This document shows positions 45,182 to 54,149 of a stretch of 64,000 nucleotides of DNA, in pieces (the first letter of the stretch is position 1; each line of letters opens with the position of its first letter). The DNA lies in contig CANCOC010000001.1 of the NCBI GenBank assembly GCA_947379755.1, forward strand, positions 1-64,000, written 5' to 3'. A program made the translations under genes and the position numbers. This DNA is from Alcaligenaceae bacterium (GTDB taxonomy: Bacteria > Pseudomonadota > Gammaproteobacteria > Burkholderiales > Burkholderiaceae_B). The notes beneath the pieces are model-generated. The model ran no database searches. It was not told the DNA's origin and was given only the letters and a program-made list of their open reading frames with translations.

Positions 45182-45207
45182 GACGCAGGAGCATTCAAGC
45201 CTGCGTC
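45182..45207. terminator. Hairpin between dps and the TauD-like gene
   Basis: A perfect 8-bp stem (GACGCAGG at 45182-45189 with CCTGCGTC at 45200-45207) lies between the convergent stops of two genes. There is no T run; the placement suggests transcript end protection or weak termination. Confidence 0.5.
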
Positions 45208-45211
45208 GATG

Positions 45212-46093
45212 TCAGGCACTCTGCTCGAGAGTTGACGCACTGTCTGCAAGTGTGAGTCGGCGCATGTCCCGTTTGTAGCGGATATCGTCATATGGGCGGC
45301 CCCTGTGCATGGTGCACCGATTATCCCAAATCACAAGATCATGCGCCTGCCAGGCATGGCTGTAGACATACTGCTGCGCACACGCTTGCTCGATCAGCTC
45401 ACGTATCAGAGCCATCGCTTCAGGTCTGAGCATCCCATGAATCTGTCCGATATGTGAAGATAAAAAAATACTTTTACGATCCGAGCCTGCATGACGTCGA
45501 ACAAGACGCTGGGGCACTGGGGCAAAAGCCAGTTTTTCGACTTCTGTAAATTCATCAAATCCCAGTAACGCGCGTGAATATATCAGTGAGTGATCACAGA
45601 TCATCGGTTCGACCATGTCTTTGGTCGCTTGTGACAAACGATCCCAGGCCCAACGCATATCGGCAAACTCTGTCTCGCCCCCTTCGGGTGGCACAACGCG
45701 TGCATGCAACATTGAATACTGCGCCGGGATAGCTTTAAAACTGCTATCTGAATGCCAGAGGCGGTTGCCAAGATTAAACATGCGCCGTCGATCATTCACA
45801 GCCATGATAGAACCATCTACTTCAAGATTAGAGATATCAATCATTTGCCTGTGCTTGAGTCTTTGCAATTGCACATCAACAACGGCGGCCTCTTCTTCGA
45901 TCGGCCCAAGCAAGGAGGCGAACTGCATCTGCTCATCGTCATTGAGATCCTGGGCTTCGAACACCAGCACGCCATACCGGTTCATCCCCGCATGAATCTG
46001 CTCGATTTGAGCTGCGCTCAATCGTTGTCGCAAATCGATTCCAGTTGCTCGCGCGGCAAAGTTTTCAAAGATGGGAGAAAAATGAATCGACAT
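45212..46093 (-). CDS. TauD/TfdA-family 2-oxoglutarate dioxygenase
   Basis: A 293-residue Fe(II)/2-oxoglutarate-dependent dioxygenase. The metal triad is H114 and D116 (WHSDSSF) plus H263 (TMHRGR), and an Arg about 12 residues later (R275) fits the 2-oxoglutarate site. Substrates in the family include taurine, 2,4-D and other sulfonates or aryloxy acids; it is not close enough to either to choose. The gene is last in a same-direction group of amidohydrolase, TRAP transporter and Bug receptor, so its substrate may be imported by one of them. Confidence 0.88.
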   Translation of the reverse strand: MSIHFSPIFENFAARATGIDLRQRLSAAQIEQIHAGMNRYGVLVFEAQDLNDDEQMQFASLLGPIEEEAAVVDVQLQRLKHRQMIDISNLEVDGSIMAVNDRRRMFNLGNRLWHSDSSFKAIPAQYSMLHARVVPPEGGETEFADMRWAWDRLSQATKDMVEPMICDHSLIYSRALLGFDEFTEVEKLAFAPVPQRLVRRHAGSDRKSIFLSSHIGQIHGMLRPEAMALIRELIEQACAQQYVYSHAWQAHDLVIWDNRCTMHRGRPYDDIRYKRDMRRLTLADSASTLEQSA

Positions 46094-46147
46094 GATTAAT
46101 ATTCAGTCCTCAAATTGAACGCTGTTGAACCTGTCATCACCCGTTCT

Positions 46148-47137
46148 TTAATTTTCAAGCGTAATGTTCTGATCCCTGATCACAGAAGTCCATCTCGTCT
46201 TCTCATCGGAGATATATTCCTGGATACGCAGATCGGTCATTGCCTGTCCTGGAACAAACCCCATGTTGATCATCGTTTGCTTGAATAACGGATCTTCAAA
46301 AACATGATTGATCGCTTGTTGAAGCTGCAAAGCAATATCATCGGGTACGGCTTTAGGCACGACCATGCCGTACCAGACAATGGACAAAAATCCAGGAAAA
46401 AATTCAGCAATTGTCGGGATATCAGACATTGTTGGCAGGCGTGCACGTGAGGTCACGCCCAGCGCTCGTAGCTTGCCACTTTGAATTTGCGGGTATGCCG
46501 TCGAGTACGCATCGAGCATCAGGTCAACCTGTCCACCCACTAAATCAGTCAGCGCCTGTGTGCTGCCTTTGTAGGGCACATGCGTCATGTTTATGCCCGA
46601 CTTCTGTTTGAATAGCTCACCTGCGAGATGCAGCGTACTTCCGGTTCCGACGGAGGCGTAATTTAATTTACCCTGCTGCTGTTTAGCATACTGAACAAAC
46701 TCTGAAAGACTGTTAACAGGCATCGCCACAGGTACAACCGCGACCAGAGGGACTTCACCCAAGATGGCCAGCGTACGAAAATCCTGATCGGGATCGTAGG
46801 GAAGTTTTTTATAAAGTAGCGGATTTAAAACAAGTGTCGAGCCTGCCGCCACAAAAAGCGTATAGCCATCAGGAGCGGCGCGAGCCACCACGTCTGCTGC
46901 GAGGATCGTATTGGCGCCAGGACGGTTTTCAACGATGACTTGCTGACCGAAACTCTTTGACAGTTTTTCAGCAAACAGCCGGCCTAATTGATCGGTCGCA
47001 CCACCCGGCACAAACGGAATGATGATACGAAGCGGTTTATCAGGAAAGGCCTGAACAGCAACAGCAGTCAGCAGCAGCACAGACATCAGCGCAATTTTTA
47101 TGCATGCACTATTTTTAACAGTCTGTAGCGTCTTCAT
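46148..47137 (-). CDS. Bug/TctC periplasmic solute receptor
   Basis: A 329-residue Bug receptor with a signal peptide ending in AVQAF. The signature is FPDKPLRIIIPFVPGGATDQLGRLF, with ENRPGANTILAADVVARAAPDGY and THVPYKGSTQALTDLVGG following. It is encoded 74 bases after a TRAP permease gene and 54 bases before the TauD-like dioxygenase gene, all on the minus strand. A link to the dioxygenase substrate is plausible but not shown. Confidence 0.92.
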   Translation of the reverse strand: MKTLQTVKNSACIKIALMSVLLLTAVAVQAFPDKPLRIIIPFVPGGATDQLGRLFAEKLSKSFGQQVIVENRPGANTILAADVVARAAPDGYTLFVAAGSTLVLNPLLYKKLPYDPDQDFRTLAILGEVPLVAVVPVAMPVNSLSEFVQYAKQQQGKLNYASVGTGSTLHLAGELFKQKSGINMTHVPYKGSTQALTDLVGGQVDLMLDAYSTAYPQIQSGKLRALGVTSRARLPTMSDIPTIAEFFPGFLSIVWYGMVVPKAVPDDIALQLQQAINHVFEDPLFKQTMINMGFVPGQAMTDLRIQEYISDEKTRWTSVIRDQNITLEN

Positions 47138-47211
47138 TTTTTATAACCAGTATATTTTGGTGTTCCATCGCAACAATTGCGTCTGCTACGTCGTCACAGA
47201 CGCATGTGTTC

Positions 47212-48495
47212 TTACTTCAGCAGCCCTGCACTTCTTGGCAATGCAAGCGACAGATCAGGGATCGTAATGATAAGCATCAGACCAAAAAGTAACGCACAGA
47301 TATATGGCCAGTAACACTTGAAGTGCTGCCAGACACCGACCTGCGCAAACTTAAGCGCCATGAGCAGACCAACGCCCATTGGTGGTAAAAACAAACCGAT
47401 TCCAACGGCTGCGGTCTGAACGATATCAAAGTGAATGGGATGAATTCCAATTTTTACTGCAATGGGATACACCACTGGAATCAACACGACTGCTGCAGGT
47501 AAACCCTCAAGCACCATTCCGAACAACATCGTGATCATGGCTACGCCAAGCAGGAAGGTCCAGTGGTACACAGCCAGAGGTTGAAGGACGTCAGCCAACA
47601 GTTTGGGCACTCCCGACACTCCCAGAATATATTGAAATACTGTCGCCACTGCCAGCAGAAACACAACACTCGCCGTTGTCACACCACTTTGATAGGCGAT
47701 CGTACATACTTCACGCCAAGGAAGATTCTTGTAGTAAAACTTCGCAGCAAGCAAGGAATACAAGGCTACGATTGCGCCCGCCTCGGTAGCCGTGAAAGCA
47801 CCCAGATAAAAGCCACCCAGAATCACAACTGGAATCACCATGGGTACCGCTGCATTTTTAGCTGCAGCCATCAATCTCTTGAAGCTTGGGCGTGAGTCTT
47901 TTGGCCAACCCAGGATGTGAGCCTGAATCAGGACCAACACACACAGGCACACTCCAATCACCGCAGCGGGAACAAAACCGGCCAGGAACAAAGTCACAGC
48001 GGACTGATTTGTGACGGCTGAAATCACAATCATAAAGATGGCTGGAGGAACCAGCATACCCATCGCAGTTCCTGCCGCGATGAGTGAGGCCGCATCTTCT
48101 GCACGGTAACCTGACTTTTTTAACGAAGGCATAAAAGCACTGCTCAACGCAGAAACCTCAGCCATCTTGGAGCCGCAAATATCGGAAAAGAAATACGACA
48201 CCACAATGACTGACATACCCAGCCCGCCTCGCAACCAGCCCACCAGGGCGCGCGCAAGCTCAACCAGGGCATGGGACATGCCACAGCGCTCCATGACGCT
48301 TCCGGCAAACACAAAGCATGGGATCGCAAGCAACACCCAGCTTTGTGAAGCAGAAACAATGCTGGCGCCTAACTGTTGCAATGGGTAATCACCTACCCAC
48401 AACCCAAACACAGCCGAAATTCCAAGTGAAAATACAATCGGCAGTGAAATCAATAACGCACCGACAAAAACAAGACCCATCAGAACTAAGACCAT
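47212..48495 (-). CDS. dctM: TRAP transporter large permease, DctM
   Basis: A 427-residue large membrane subunit of a TRAP transporter with about twelve helices. SGSVMERCGMSHALVELA-type segment and FFSDICGSKMAEVSALSSAF are diagnostic of DctM, as is PPAIFMIVISAVTNQS. The ATG at 48495 follows AGGTGGG and lies just behind the DctQ stop, so the frame upstream to 48564 is not used. It carries the sodium-driven translocation path. An imperfect hairpin (47178-47204) downstream has no T run. Confidence 0.93.
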   Translation of the reverse strand: MVLVLMGLVFVGALLISLPIVFSLGISAVFGLWVGDYPLQQLGASIVSASQSWVLLAIPCFVFAGSVMERCGMSHALVELARALVGWLRGGLGMSVIVVSYFFSDICGSKMAEVSALSSAFMPSLKKSGYRAEDAASLIAAGTAMGMLVPPAIFMIVISAVTNQSAVTLFLAGFVPAAVIGVCLCVLVLIQAHILGWPKDSRPSFKRLMAAAKNAAVPMVIPVVILGGFYLGAFTATEAGAIVALYSLLAAKFYYKNLPWREVCTIAYQSGVTTASVVFLLAVATVFQYILGVSGVPKLLADVLQPLAVYHWTFLLGVAMITMLFGMVLEGLPAAVVLIPVVYPIAVKIGIHPIHFDIVQTAAVGIGLFLPPMGVGLLMALKFAQVGVWQHFKCYWPYICALLFGLMLIITIPDLSLALPRSAGLLK

Positions 48496-48496
48496 A

Positions 48497-49009
48497 TCAA
48501 TGCCCACCTGTGTGATTGATTGGGTATCCCTGGGTATGGATCTGACGCACATTGTTACCTGCATGAAAAACCATCAAGATGCCACCGACGGTTGCAGAAA
48601 CATAAAACAACCCGAGGCTGATTTCTAACGCAGGTGAAGACAGACTACTGTTCAGGATTGTCAACTTGAAGCAAATCCATGCAACAAGCCCACCAAACCC
48701 GGCAATCACCAGTTGATTAAAGGTTGCCATGCGTCGCTGCGTTTTTTCGCTTAACCGGTGTGTGAATACGTTGAGCGAAAAGTGGCTGTGCTCCCCGACT
48801 CCCAGGGCAGCACCAATCATCACCAGCCAGGTCAACGCCAGCTCACCAACCTCTTCGACCCAAAAAAAGTTAATCGGGTCAACATCGATCCAGTCTGTGA
48901 TTGGCAGCATGATGTAGCGTAAAAAAACACCACACAACATGACTGCAATCGCAAATAGAACCAGAAAGCCAACGATAAATTTTGGACCTGCCGTGACTAA
49001 GCGTTTCAT
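48497..49009 (-). CDS. dctQ: TRAP transporter small permease, DctQ
   Basis: A 170-residue, four-helix small membrane subunit of a TRAP transporter. FFWVEEVGELALTWLVMIGAALGVGEHSHFSLN is the DctQ core, given here only as landmarks FFWVEEVGE and GVGEHSHF. The start ATG at 49009 lies directly after the DctP stop; the frame reaches 49117 but that overlaps DctP. It stabilises DctM and links it to the loaded receptor. Separate small and large subunits mark this as a DctQ/DctM rather than a fused TRAP system. Confidence 0.9.
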   Translation of the reverse strand: MKRLVTAGPKFIVGFLVLFAIAVMLCGVFLRYIMLPITDWIDVDPINFFWVEEVGELALTWLVMIGAALGVGEHSHFSLNVFTHRLSEKTQRRMATFNQLVIAGFGGLVAWICFKLTILNSSLSSPALEISLGLFYVSATVGGILMVFHAGNNVRQIHTQGYPINHTGGH

Positions 49010-49010
49010 A

Positions 49011-50045
49011 CTAACGGCTCGCCACAATATCGTCCCACAGGGCGCCGTACTGCTTTTGATACTGCGGCCAGATTTTTTGTTGCGCAAGTGCCTTGAAGGG
49101 TCCAAGATCCGGGGCATTGACCTTCATCCCCAGGGGCTCCAGGATTCGTTTCGCTGCAGCCAGGTTATCAACCTCTTCGGTTATTTTACGCACCACACCC
49201 TGTGCTTCGCGTCCAGTGTCCAGGATCATTTTTTGCTGTTCAGGCCGCAGCGCATTCCACATGCCAAGGTTCATGGCTACCAGTGTCGCACCGTAATTAT
49301 GGTATGTCATAGAAAAATACTTCGACACCTCATAGGCTTTCAACGGCACCATATTGACGACGGGCAAATCGGCACCGTCAATCACGCCTTGTTGTGCAGC
49401 CGTGATGACTTCTGACCATGCCAGAGGAACTGCAACGCCACCCAGTCCATTGACGCAGTCGGCAAATACTTTGGATGGCTGGACGCGAACCTTAATGCCG
49501 CGCAAGTCTTTAGGCTGTTCGATTGGACGCTTGTTGAGCCAGAAATGCCTGAATCCATAGTCATAAAAATAGATGACTTTAACGCCGTATTTTTCCTGAA
49601 AAATTTTGTCGAGCTGATCACCAACCTTGCCATTCAAAATCGAATAAGCCTGGTTATAGTTGCTGATCAGATAAGACACAATGAAGGCACCCATCTCAGG
49701 GAACAAACTTGCGGCAGCACCAGCAGGCGAACCCATAGCAATGTTGCCTGACTTGACGGCATTCATGACTTCAATTTCTTTGGTTAACAGTGTGGCGCCC
49801 TGGAACTCGGCAGCAATTTCACCGTTGGACCTTGCCGAGAGTTCTTTGGCAAACCAGTCCATCGAAACCGAACCCGACTCAGGCAAAGGGTTCATGTGCG
49901 CCACAATCATTTTCTGCGACTTTGCCTGCGCGAACACAGGTGCCTGACCAGAGGCAAGAATCCCGGCAAGACCGCCTGCTCCCTGCAAAATTTTACGTCT
50001 GGGCAATATAAATGGCGTACCTTCAATGCGTGAGTCTTTGCTCAT
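49011..50045 (-). CDS. dctP: TRAP transporter substrate-binding protein, DctP, with Tat-type signal
   Basis: A 344-residue periplasmic receptor. The ATG at 50045 follows GAGGAGA. The signal begins PRRKILQGAGGLAG, a twin-arginine type, and ends in APVFAQA, so the receptor is probably exported folded. DctP landmarks are AKELSARSNGEI, LRGIKVRVQPSK and GVIDGADLPVVNMVPLKAYE. The conserved Arg in KVRV would bind the ligand carboxylate. It is the first TRAP gene and has an inverted repeat 27 bases upstream of its start. Confidence 0.92.
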   Translation of the reverse strand: MSKDSRIEGTPFILPRRKILQGAGGLAGILASGQAPVFAQAKSQKMIVAHMNPLPESGSVSMDWFAKELSARSNGEIAAEFQGATLLTKEIEVMNAVKSGNIAMGSPAGAAASLFPEMGAFIVSYLISNYNQAYSILNGKVGDQLDKIFQEKYGVKVIYFYDYGFRHFWLNKRPIEQPKDLRGIKVRVQPSKVFADCVNGLGGVAVPLAWSEVITAAQQGVIDGADLPVVNMVPLKAYEVSKYFSMTYHNYGATLVAMNLGMWNALRPEQQKMILDTGREAQGVVRKITEEVDNLAAAKRILEPLGMKVNAPDLGPFKALAQQKIWPQYQKQYGALWDDIVASR

Positions 50046-50071
50046 GTTGTGTCTCCTCGGATTTATCAAAC

Positions 50072-50093
50072 CAAGACCTTATATATGGTCTTG
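50072..50093. promoter_or_regulatory. Inverted repeat upstream of dctP
   Basis: The sequence CAAGACC (50072-50078) is repeated in inverse as GGTCTTG (50087-50093) around an AT-only 8-base spacer. It lies 27-48 bases upstream of the dctP start. This spacing fits an operator near the transcription start, or a hairpin ending the upstream amidohydrolase transcript. No regulator gene is adjacent. Confidence 0.5.
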
Positions 50094-50271
50094 TTTATAT
50101 TTTTATTGAGAAACTATATATCTTTATTTACAGAAAAGGCAAAAAACTTACCTTCTCCGCATACAACGCGTGACGCGCCCCAGACTGCATAGCGTCAATC
50201 CAACTGCAATCTAATGTCTGAATTAAATTGCAAGTGTCTGGCGGCGATAGTGACATGCGACGAATTGAATC

Positions 50272-51135
50272 TTAAAAATCAAATAATGCCGACGGATTAT
50301 CGACCAGAATTTTTTTGCGTACCGCTGCGTCCGGCGCCCAGTCGCCAAGCAAGTCAAACAGATCTGTTGTGTTGGGCATTTTGCCCTTGAACGCCACGTG
50401 TGGCCAATCGCTCCCCCACAGAATACGATCAGCGTGTTCCTGTACAAGTCTGTGTGCAAAGGGTAGCAAGTCCTGATATGGAGGCGTGCATTCGGACTGT
50501 CGATAAGAGGCTGTAAATTTCACCCAGCACTTACCCCCTTTCAGCAAGCGAAGCAGCGCTTGAAATGCTGGCTGCTCAAGTCCACCGTCTGTCGGTTTCA
50601 CGAAACCCATATGATCAATCACAATATCGGAAGCGAGCCTGGCCAAACGAGACTCGAGCGCAACAAGATCATAAGATTTAAGCAAGAGCTGGATATGCCA
50701 ACCCATCTCTTTGGCTCGAACCGAAAATGATTCCAGCGTATGCAATGGCAATCCGCCACGATGAGCAAGAATGAAGCGGACTCCACGAGCGCCCCCCTCA
50801 TGAAGACGAGCCATCTCAGCATCCGGTGTCTCATATGGAACCACGACAATCACGCGTGCAGGCATTCCCAATGCTTGTGCAGCATCCATCGCGCAACGGT
50901 TATCTGTTCCGTACACACTGGGCTGAATAATGACCGCACGCTGTATGCCAATGGCATCAAACTGTGCACGACAACTTGCGGGCAATGCATCAGGCGGTGT
51001 GTATTCACGATCAGCAATGTAGGGAAAGCGACTTGCAGGCCCAAGAACATGAAAGTGCGTGTCTGTTGCCAAAGCAGGAACAACCAGTCGTGAAGCTTTC
51101 AAAGCCAGGTCTGGGCCCGCACATAAGTCTGTCAT
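50272..51135 (-). CDS. Amidohydrolase, 2-pyrone-4,6-dicarboxylate lactonase (LigI)-like
   Basis: A 287-residue metal-dependent hydrolase of the amidohydrolase-2/LigI group. The HxH pair is H27/H29 (ATDTHFHVLGP), and GSDWPH near the C-terminus carries the catalytic Asp, both typical for lactonases that act on 2-pyrone dicarboxylate and related cyclic acids. GTDNRCAMDAAQ and IQLLLKSYDLV are also LigI-like. It lies about 230 bases upstream of the TRAP operon in the same direction, so a carboxylated lactone taken up by TRAP is a reasonable guess. Confidence 0.82.
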   Translation of the reverse strand: MTDLCAGPDLALKASRLVVPALATDTHFHVLGPASRFPYIADREYTPPDALPASCRAQFDAIGIQRAVIIQPSVYGTDNRCAMDAAQALGMPARVIVVVPYETPDAEMARLHEGGARGVRFILAHRGGLPLHTLESFSVRAKEMGWHIQLLLKSYDLVALESRLARLASDIVIDHMGFVKPTDGGLEQPAFQALLRLLKGGKCWVKFTASYRQSECTPPYQDLLPFAHRLVQEHADRILWGSDWPHVAFKGKMPNTTDLFDLLGDWAPDAAVRKKILVDNPSALFDF

Positions 51136-51260
51136 GGTCTGTTGTCTCTAGTTTTTTAATTTTTTTGAGTATTCCGAAAACTAGCATACAACCGACCATA
51201 TCACTCAGTCATTTTTTAGAGTGCCTCTGATTTTTTGGAAAAAAAATTAAAGCAGCAACG

Positions 51261-51887
51261 CTATTTCAACGCGACTGCAAACCCTCTTTGAACGGCAGGT
51301 CTGGCCATCATCGTTTCAAACCACCGTTTGACATTCGGGTAATCCATGAGATCAACCTGATGCCTTTGATGCCTCCACGCCCAGCCCAGGATTGCAAAAT
51401 CAGCAATCGATACCTCGCCAGCAAAGAATGCATGCGTGGCAAGACGCTGATCCATCACACCGTACAGTCGGCGTGTTTCATTCAAAAACCTCTTTAAACC
51501 GTAGCGCTGATCGTCTTCACTGGACAAACCAATAAAGTGATGTGCCTGACCTGGCATCGGACCAAAACCACCCACTTGAAACATCAGCCATTCATAAACT
51601 GGTATGCGTGCAGACAGCTCCACCGGCAGGAACTTTCCTGTCTTTTCTGCCAGATAGAGCAAAATCGCTCCGGACTCAAACACGCTGACCGTCTTGCCTT
51701 GCGGTCCATCGGTATCAACAATTGCAGGAATTTTATTATTTGGACTGATTGTTAAAAAGTCAGGTTTGAACTGCTCGTCCTTGGTGATGTCGACAGGTGT
51801 GACACGATAGGACAGATCCATTTCTTCAAGTGCAACTGAAATTTTTCGGGCGTTTGGTGTGTCAAAGGAAAACAGCTGAATGGTCAT
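51261..51887 (-). CDS. Glutathione S-transferase family protein
   Basis: A 208-residue two-domain GST. The thioredoxin-like N-terminus reads SFDTPNARKISVALEE and contains NNKIPAIVD and the Ser-binding FESGAILLYLAEKTG, as in the YfcG/Nu-class group. The all-helical domain contains FQVGGFGPMPGQAHHF. It may conjugate electrophiles or reduce disulfides with glutathione. It lies downstream of the Old Yellow Enzyme gene in the same direction, 67 bases apart, so the two are likely co-transcribed as an electrophile-detoxification pair. Confidence 0.9.
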   Translation of the reverse strand: MTIQLFSFDTPNARKISVALEEMDLSYRVTPVDITKDEQFKPDFLTISPNNKIPAIVDTDGPQGKTVSVFESGAILLYLAEKTGKFLPVELSARIPVYEWLMFQVGGFGPMPGQAHHFIGLSSEDDQRYGLKRFLNETRRLYGVMDQRLATHAFFAGEVSIADFAILGWAWRHQRHQVDLMDYPNVKRWFETMMARPAVQRGFAVALK

Positions 51888-51954
51888 GATCAGACTTTTA
51901 AGGTAAATGAATCGGATGAAATCATTTCATCCGTTCACTATAACGGAGCGAGCC

Positions 51955-53079
51955 TTAAAGGGCAGGATAATCAATGTATCCAACCGGACCAGGCGTGTAA
52001 AACGTCTGGGGATGAGGCGCGTTGAGCGCTGCGTCCAGCTTCAGTCTCTGCACCAGGTCAGGATTTGAAATAAACAGACGACCAAAGGCGACTGCATCCG
52101 CACGCCCTGTCTCCACCGCCTCGATCGCCATCGCGCGGTCATAACCATTGTTGGCGATATACACCCCTTTAAACGTGGTTCGTGCCCAGCCAAAGTCAAA
52201 ACCAGGCACGTCACGTGGACCTCCCGTGGCGCCCTCGATGAAATGAATGAAGGCGATGCCACGTTTGTTTAACTCTTGCACCAGATACCCGAACACAGCC
52301 TGCGGATCGGTGTCCGACAGGTCATTGGCCGGCGTCACTGGAGACAGGCGGATACCAACTCGCCCGGCACCGATTTCCGCGATGGTCGCATCCACCACCT
52401 CAAGTGCAAAACGACAACGATTTTCAATCGAACCACCATACTGATCCGTACGCTGATTCGCACCGTCGCGCAGGAACTGATCAATCAGATAGCCATTCGC
52501 ACCATGGATTTCAATACCATCAAAGCCGGCACGTATGGCGTTGGCCGCTCCGCGTCGGTATTCGTTCACCACTTCATGAATTTCTTCGAGTGACAGGGCA
52601 TGCGGAATGGGTGCATCCACCTTGCCGCCATGCGTATAGGCCACGATATGAGGCTGGATCGCAGAGGGCGCGAGAGGTTGAGCGCCACCGATGAGATCAG
52701 GATGTGTGACGCGACCGACGTGCCAGATCTGCGCAACGATTTTGGAACCCGCCTCATGTACCGCACGTGTAATGGGTTTCCAGCCTTCGACCTGCTCGTC
52801 CGAATAGATCCCTGGCGTAGCCATATAACCCTTTCCAAGGGGCGATACCTGTGTGCCTTCGCTGATAATAAGACCTGCGCCACTGCGTTGACGGTAGTAC
52901 TCGATATTCATCTCGCTACCAGGCACATCACCTGACGGCTCATCAGCACGACTGCGCGTCAGGGGAGCCATCACAACCCGGTTAGTCACTTCAATGTCGC
53001 CAATACGCAAAGGCTGGAACAGTTTCAGACTGTCTGCCTGAAGTGTATCGGCGACCTGATTAGGTAAAGGAGCATTCAT
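51955..53079 (-). CDS. nemA: Old Yellow Enzyme-family ene-reductase, NemA-like
   Basis: A 374-residue FMN-dependent ene-reductase. Landmarks are VVMAPLTRSRA, IWHVGRVTHPDL, the substrate-binding His/Asn in IHGANGYLIDQFLRDGANQR, and QYGGSIENRCRF; the C-terminal FMN phosphate site includes VAFGRLFISNPDL. It reduces activated alkenes, N-ethylmaleimide-like compounds and nitrate esters with NADPH. It is divergent from a LysR-type gene, and two dyads lie in the shared promoter region. The downstream GST gene is probably in the same transcript. Confidence 0.93.
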   Translation of the reverse strand: MNAPLPNQVADTLQADSLKLFQPLRIGDIEVTNRVVMAPLTRSRADEPSGDVPGSEMNIEYYRQRSGAGLIISEGTQVSPLGKGYMATPGIYSDEQVEGWKPITRAVHEAGSKIVAQIWHVGRVTHPDLIGGAQPLAPSAIQPHIVAYTHGGKVDAPIPHALSLEEIHEVVNEYRRGAANAIRAGFDGIEIHGANGYLIDQFLRDGANQRTDQYGGSIENRCRFALEVVDATIAEIGAGRVGIRLSPVTPANDLSDTDPQAVFGYLVQELNKRGIAFIHFIEGATGGPRDVPGFDFGWARTTFKGVYIANNGYDRAMAIEAVETGRADAVAFGRLFISNPDLVQRLKLDAALNAPHPQTFYTPGPVGYIDYPAL

Positions 53080-53129
53080 ATTCTGGATTCCTGTTTCAAT
53101 GAATTGTCATTAGATTAGCCATTGTGAGC

Positions 53130-53187
53130 ATTCCTGCAGAATAGGTATAGACTACAATTTCACATAGTATTTATTCCTATCAGGAAT
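53130..53187. promoter_or_regulatory. Two ATTC-type dyads in the nemA/lysR promoter region
   Basis: ATTCCTATCAGGAAT at 53173-53187 is a perfect dyad with a 3-base centre and fits the LysR T-N11-A rule. ATTCCTGCAGAAT at 53130-53142 is a similar half-site pair, centred about 44 bases away, close to four helical turns. The first dyad contains the AGGA ribosome site of the regulator gene, so it could also control the regulator itself. The dyads are seen directly; regulator binding is inferred. Confidence 0.6.
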
Positions 53188-53198
53188 GGTTGCAACAT

Positions 53199-54122
53199 AT
53201 GGATCGTTTACAGCTACTGGAAACCTTTGTCCGAGTGGTCGATGCAGGCAGTTTCTCTGCAGTGGCACGAGAGGAGCGCACGACCCAGTCCGCAATCAGC
53301 AAGCGGGTGCAGGCACTCGAATCAAAAATCGGCGTGCTACTACTGGTACGTTCGACTCGCAGCCATTCGCTCACAGAAGCCGGTCAGCTCTACTACGAAC
53401 GCTGCCGTCAGGTACTGGATACCCTGGAGGAAGCTCGCATCGAGATTCATCGTGCAGAACATGAAATCAGCGGGGTGTTGCGCGTCGCCGCACCCGTTGC
53501 GTTTGGTCGCCTGCACATCGTCCCCAGGCTTCCCGCGTTTTACGCGCGTTACCCTAAACTCAGACTTCACCTTCAACTCGATGACAACTTTGTCGACCTT
53601 GTCGTAGCCGGGATTGACGTAGCGTTCCGTGTGGGCGAGCTCAAAGATAGCCGACTCGTCGCCCGTCGCATCGGCACGGCACACCGCGCCACTCTGGCCT
53701 CTCCTTCATATCTGTCGCAGTTTGGTGAGCCGCTTCACCCGGACGACCTGCTCAAGCACAACTGCCTTGTCTATACAGGATTGGCCAGCCTCAACGAGTG
53801 GGGTTTTCTTGATCCTGACAACCAGCCACACGCCGTACATGTCAACGGCAACTTTGAATCAAATAGTTCGGAGGCAATTCGTCAGGCCGCCTGCGAAGGT
53901 CTGGGCATCAGCTACTCGACTGTCTGGATTTATGGAGAGGACATACGCGCAGGTCGAGTCAAACCTATCCTGACAAACTTTCGGGCGCAACCCTTGCCGC
54001 TCAATGTTGTGTTCCAACCCTCACGACGTCCATCCCTGAAAGTGAAGAGTTTTGTCGATTATTTTGCCAACGCCTTCAATCAGGATCCTGATATTGCACA
54101 GATGCTGGAGGCGCACGAATAG
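53199..54122 (+). CDS. LysR-type transcriptional regulator
   Basis: A 307-residue LysR-family regulator. The N-terminal helix-turn-helix is LLETFVRVVDAGSFSAVA followed by TTQSAISKRVQALE, and the effector domain spans about residues 90-300. It most likely senses an electrophile and controls the divergent ene-reductase and its GST. The ATG at 53199 matches the usual short LysR N-terminus; a TTG at 53190 sits closer to AGGA and cannot be excluded. A GAAA-loop hairpin follows the gene. Confidence 0.92.
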   Translation: MDRLQLLETFVRVVDAGSFSAVAREERTTQSAISKRVQALESKIGVLLLVRSTRSHSLTEAGQLYYERCRQVLDTLEEARIEIHRAEHEISGVLRVAAPVAFGRLHIVPRLPAFYARYPKLRLHLQLDDNFVDLVVAGIDVAFRVGELKDSRLVARRIGTAHRATLASPSYLSQFGEPLHPDDLLKHNCLVYTGLASLNEWGFLDPDNQPHAVHVNGNFESNSSEAIRQAACEGLGISYSTVWIYGEDIRAGRVKPILTNFRAQPLPLNVVFQPSRRPSLKVKSFVDYFANAFNQDPDIAQMLEAHE

Positions 54123-54125
54123 CAA

Positions 54126-54141
54126 GCCGGCGAAAGCCGGC
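54126..54141. terminator. Short GAAA-loop hairpin between convergent genes
   Basis: The self-complementary GCCGGC (54126-54131) is repeated at 54136-54141 around GAAA, forming a stable 6-bp stem with a GNRA tetraloop. It lies between the LysR stop and the phosphopantetheinyl transferase stop. No T run follows, so terminator function is uncertain. Confidence 0.45.
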
Positions 54142-54149
54142 GTGAAACA

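Noticed and set aside
47178-47204. Hairpin TGCGTCTG/CAGACGCA as terminator of the TRAP operon
   Set aside because: The stem is real, but no T run follows on either strand and a same-strand Bug gene lies just beyond, so it was not called as a terminator.
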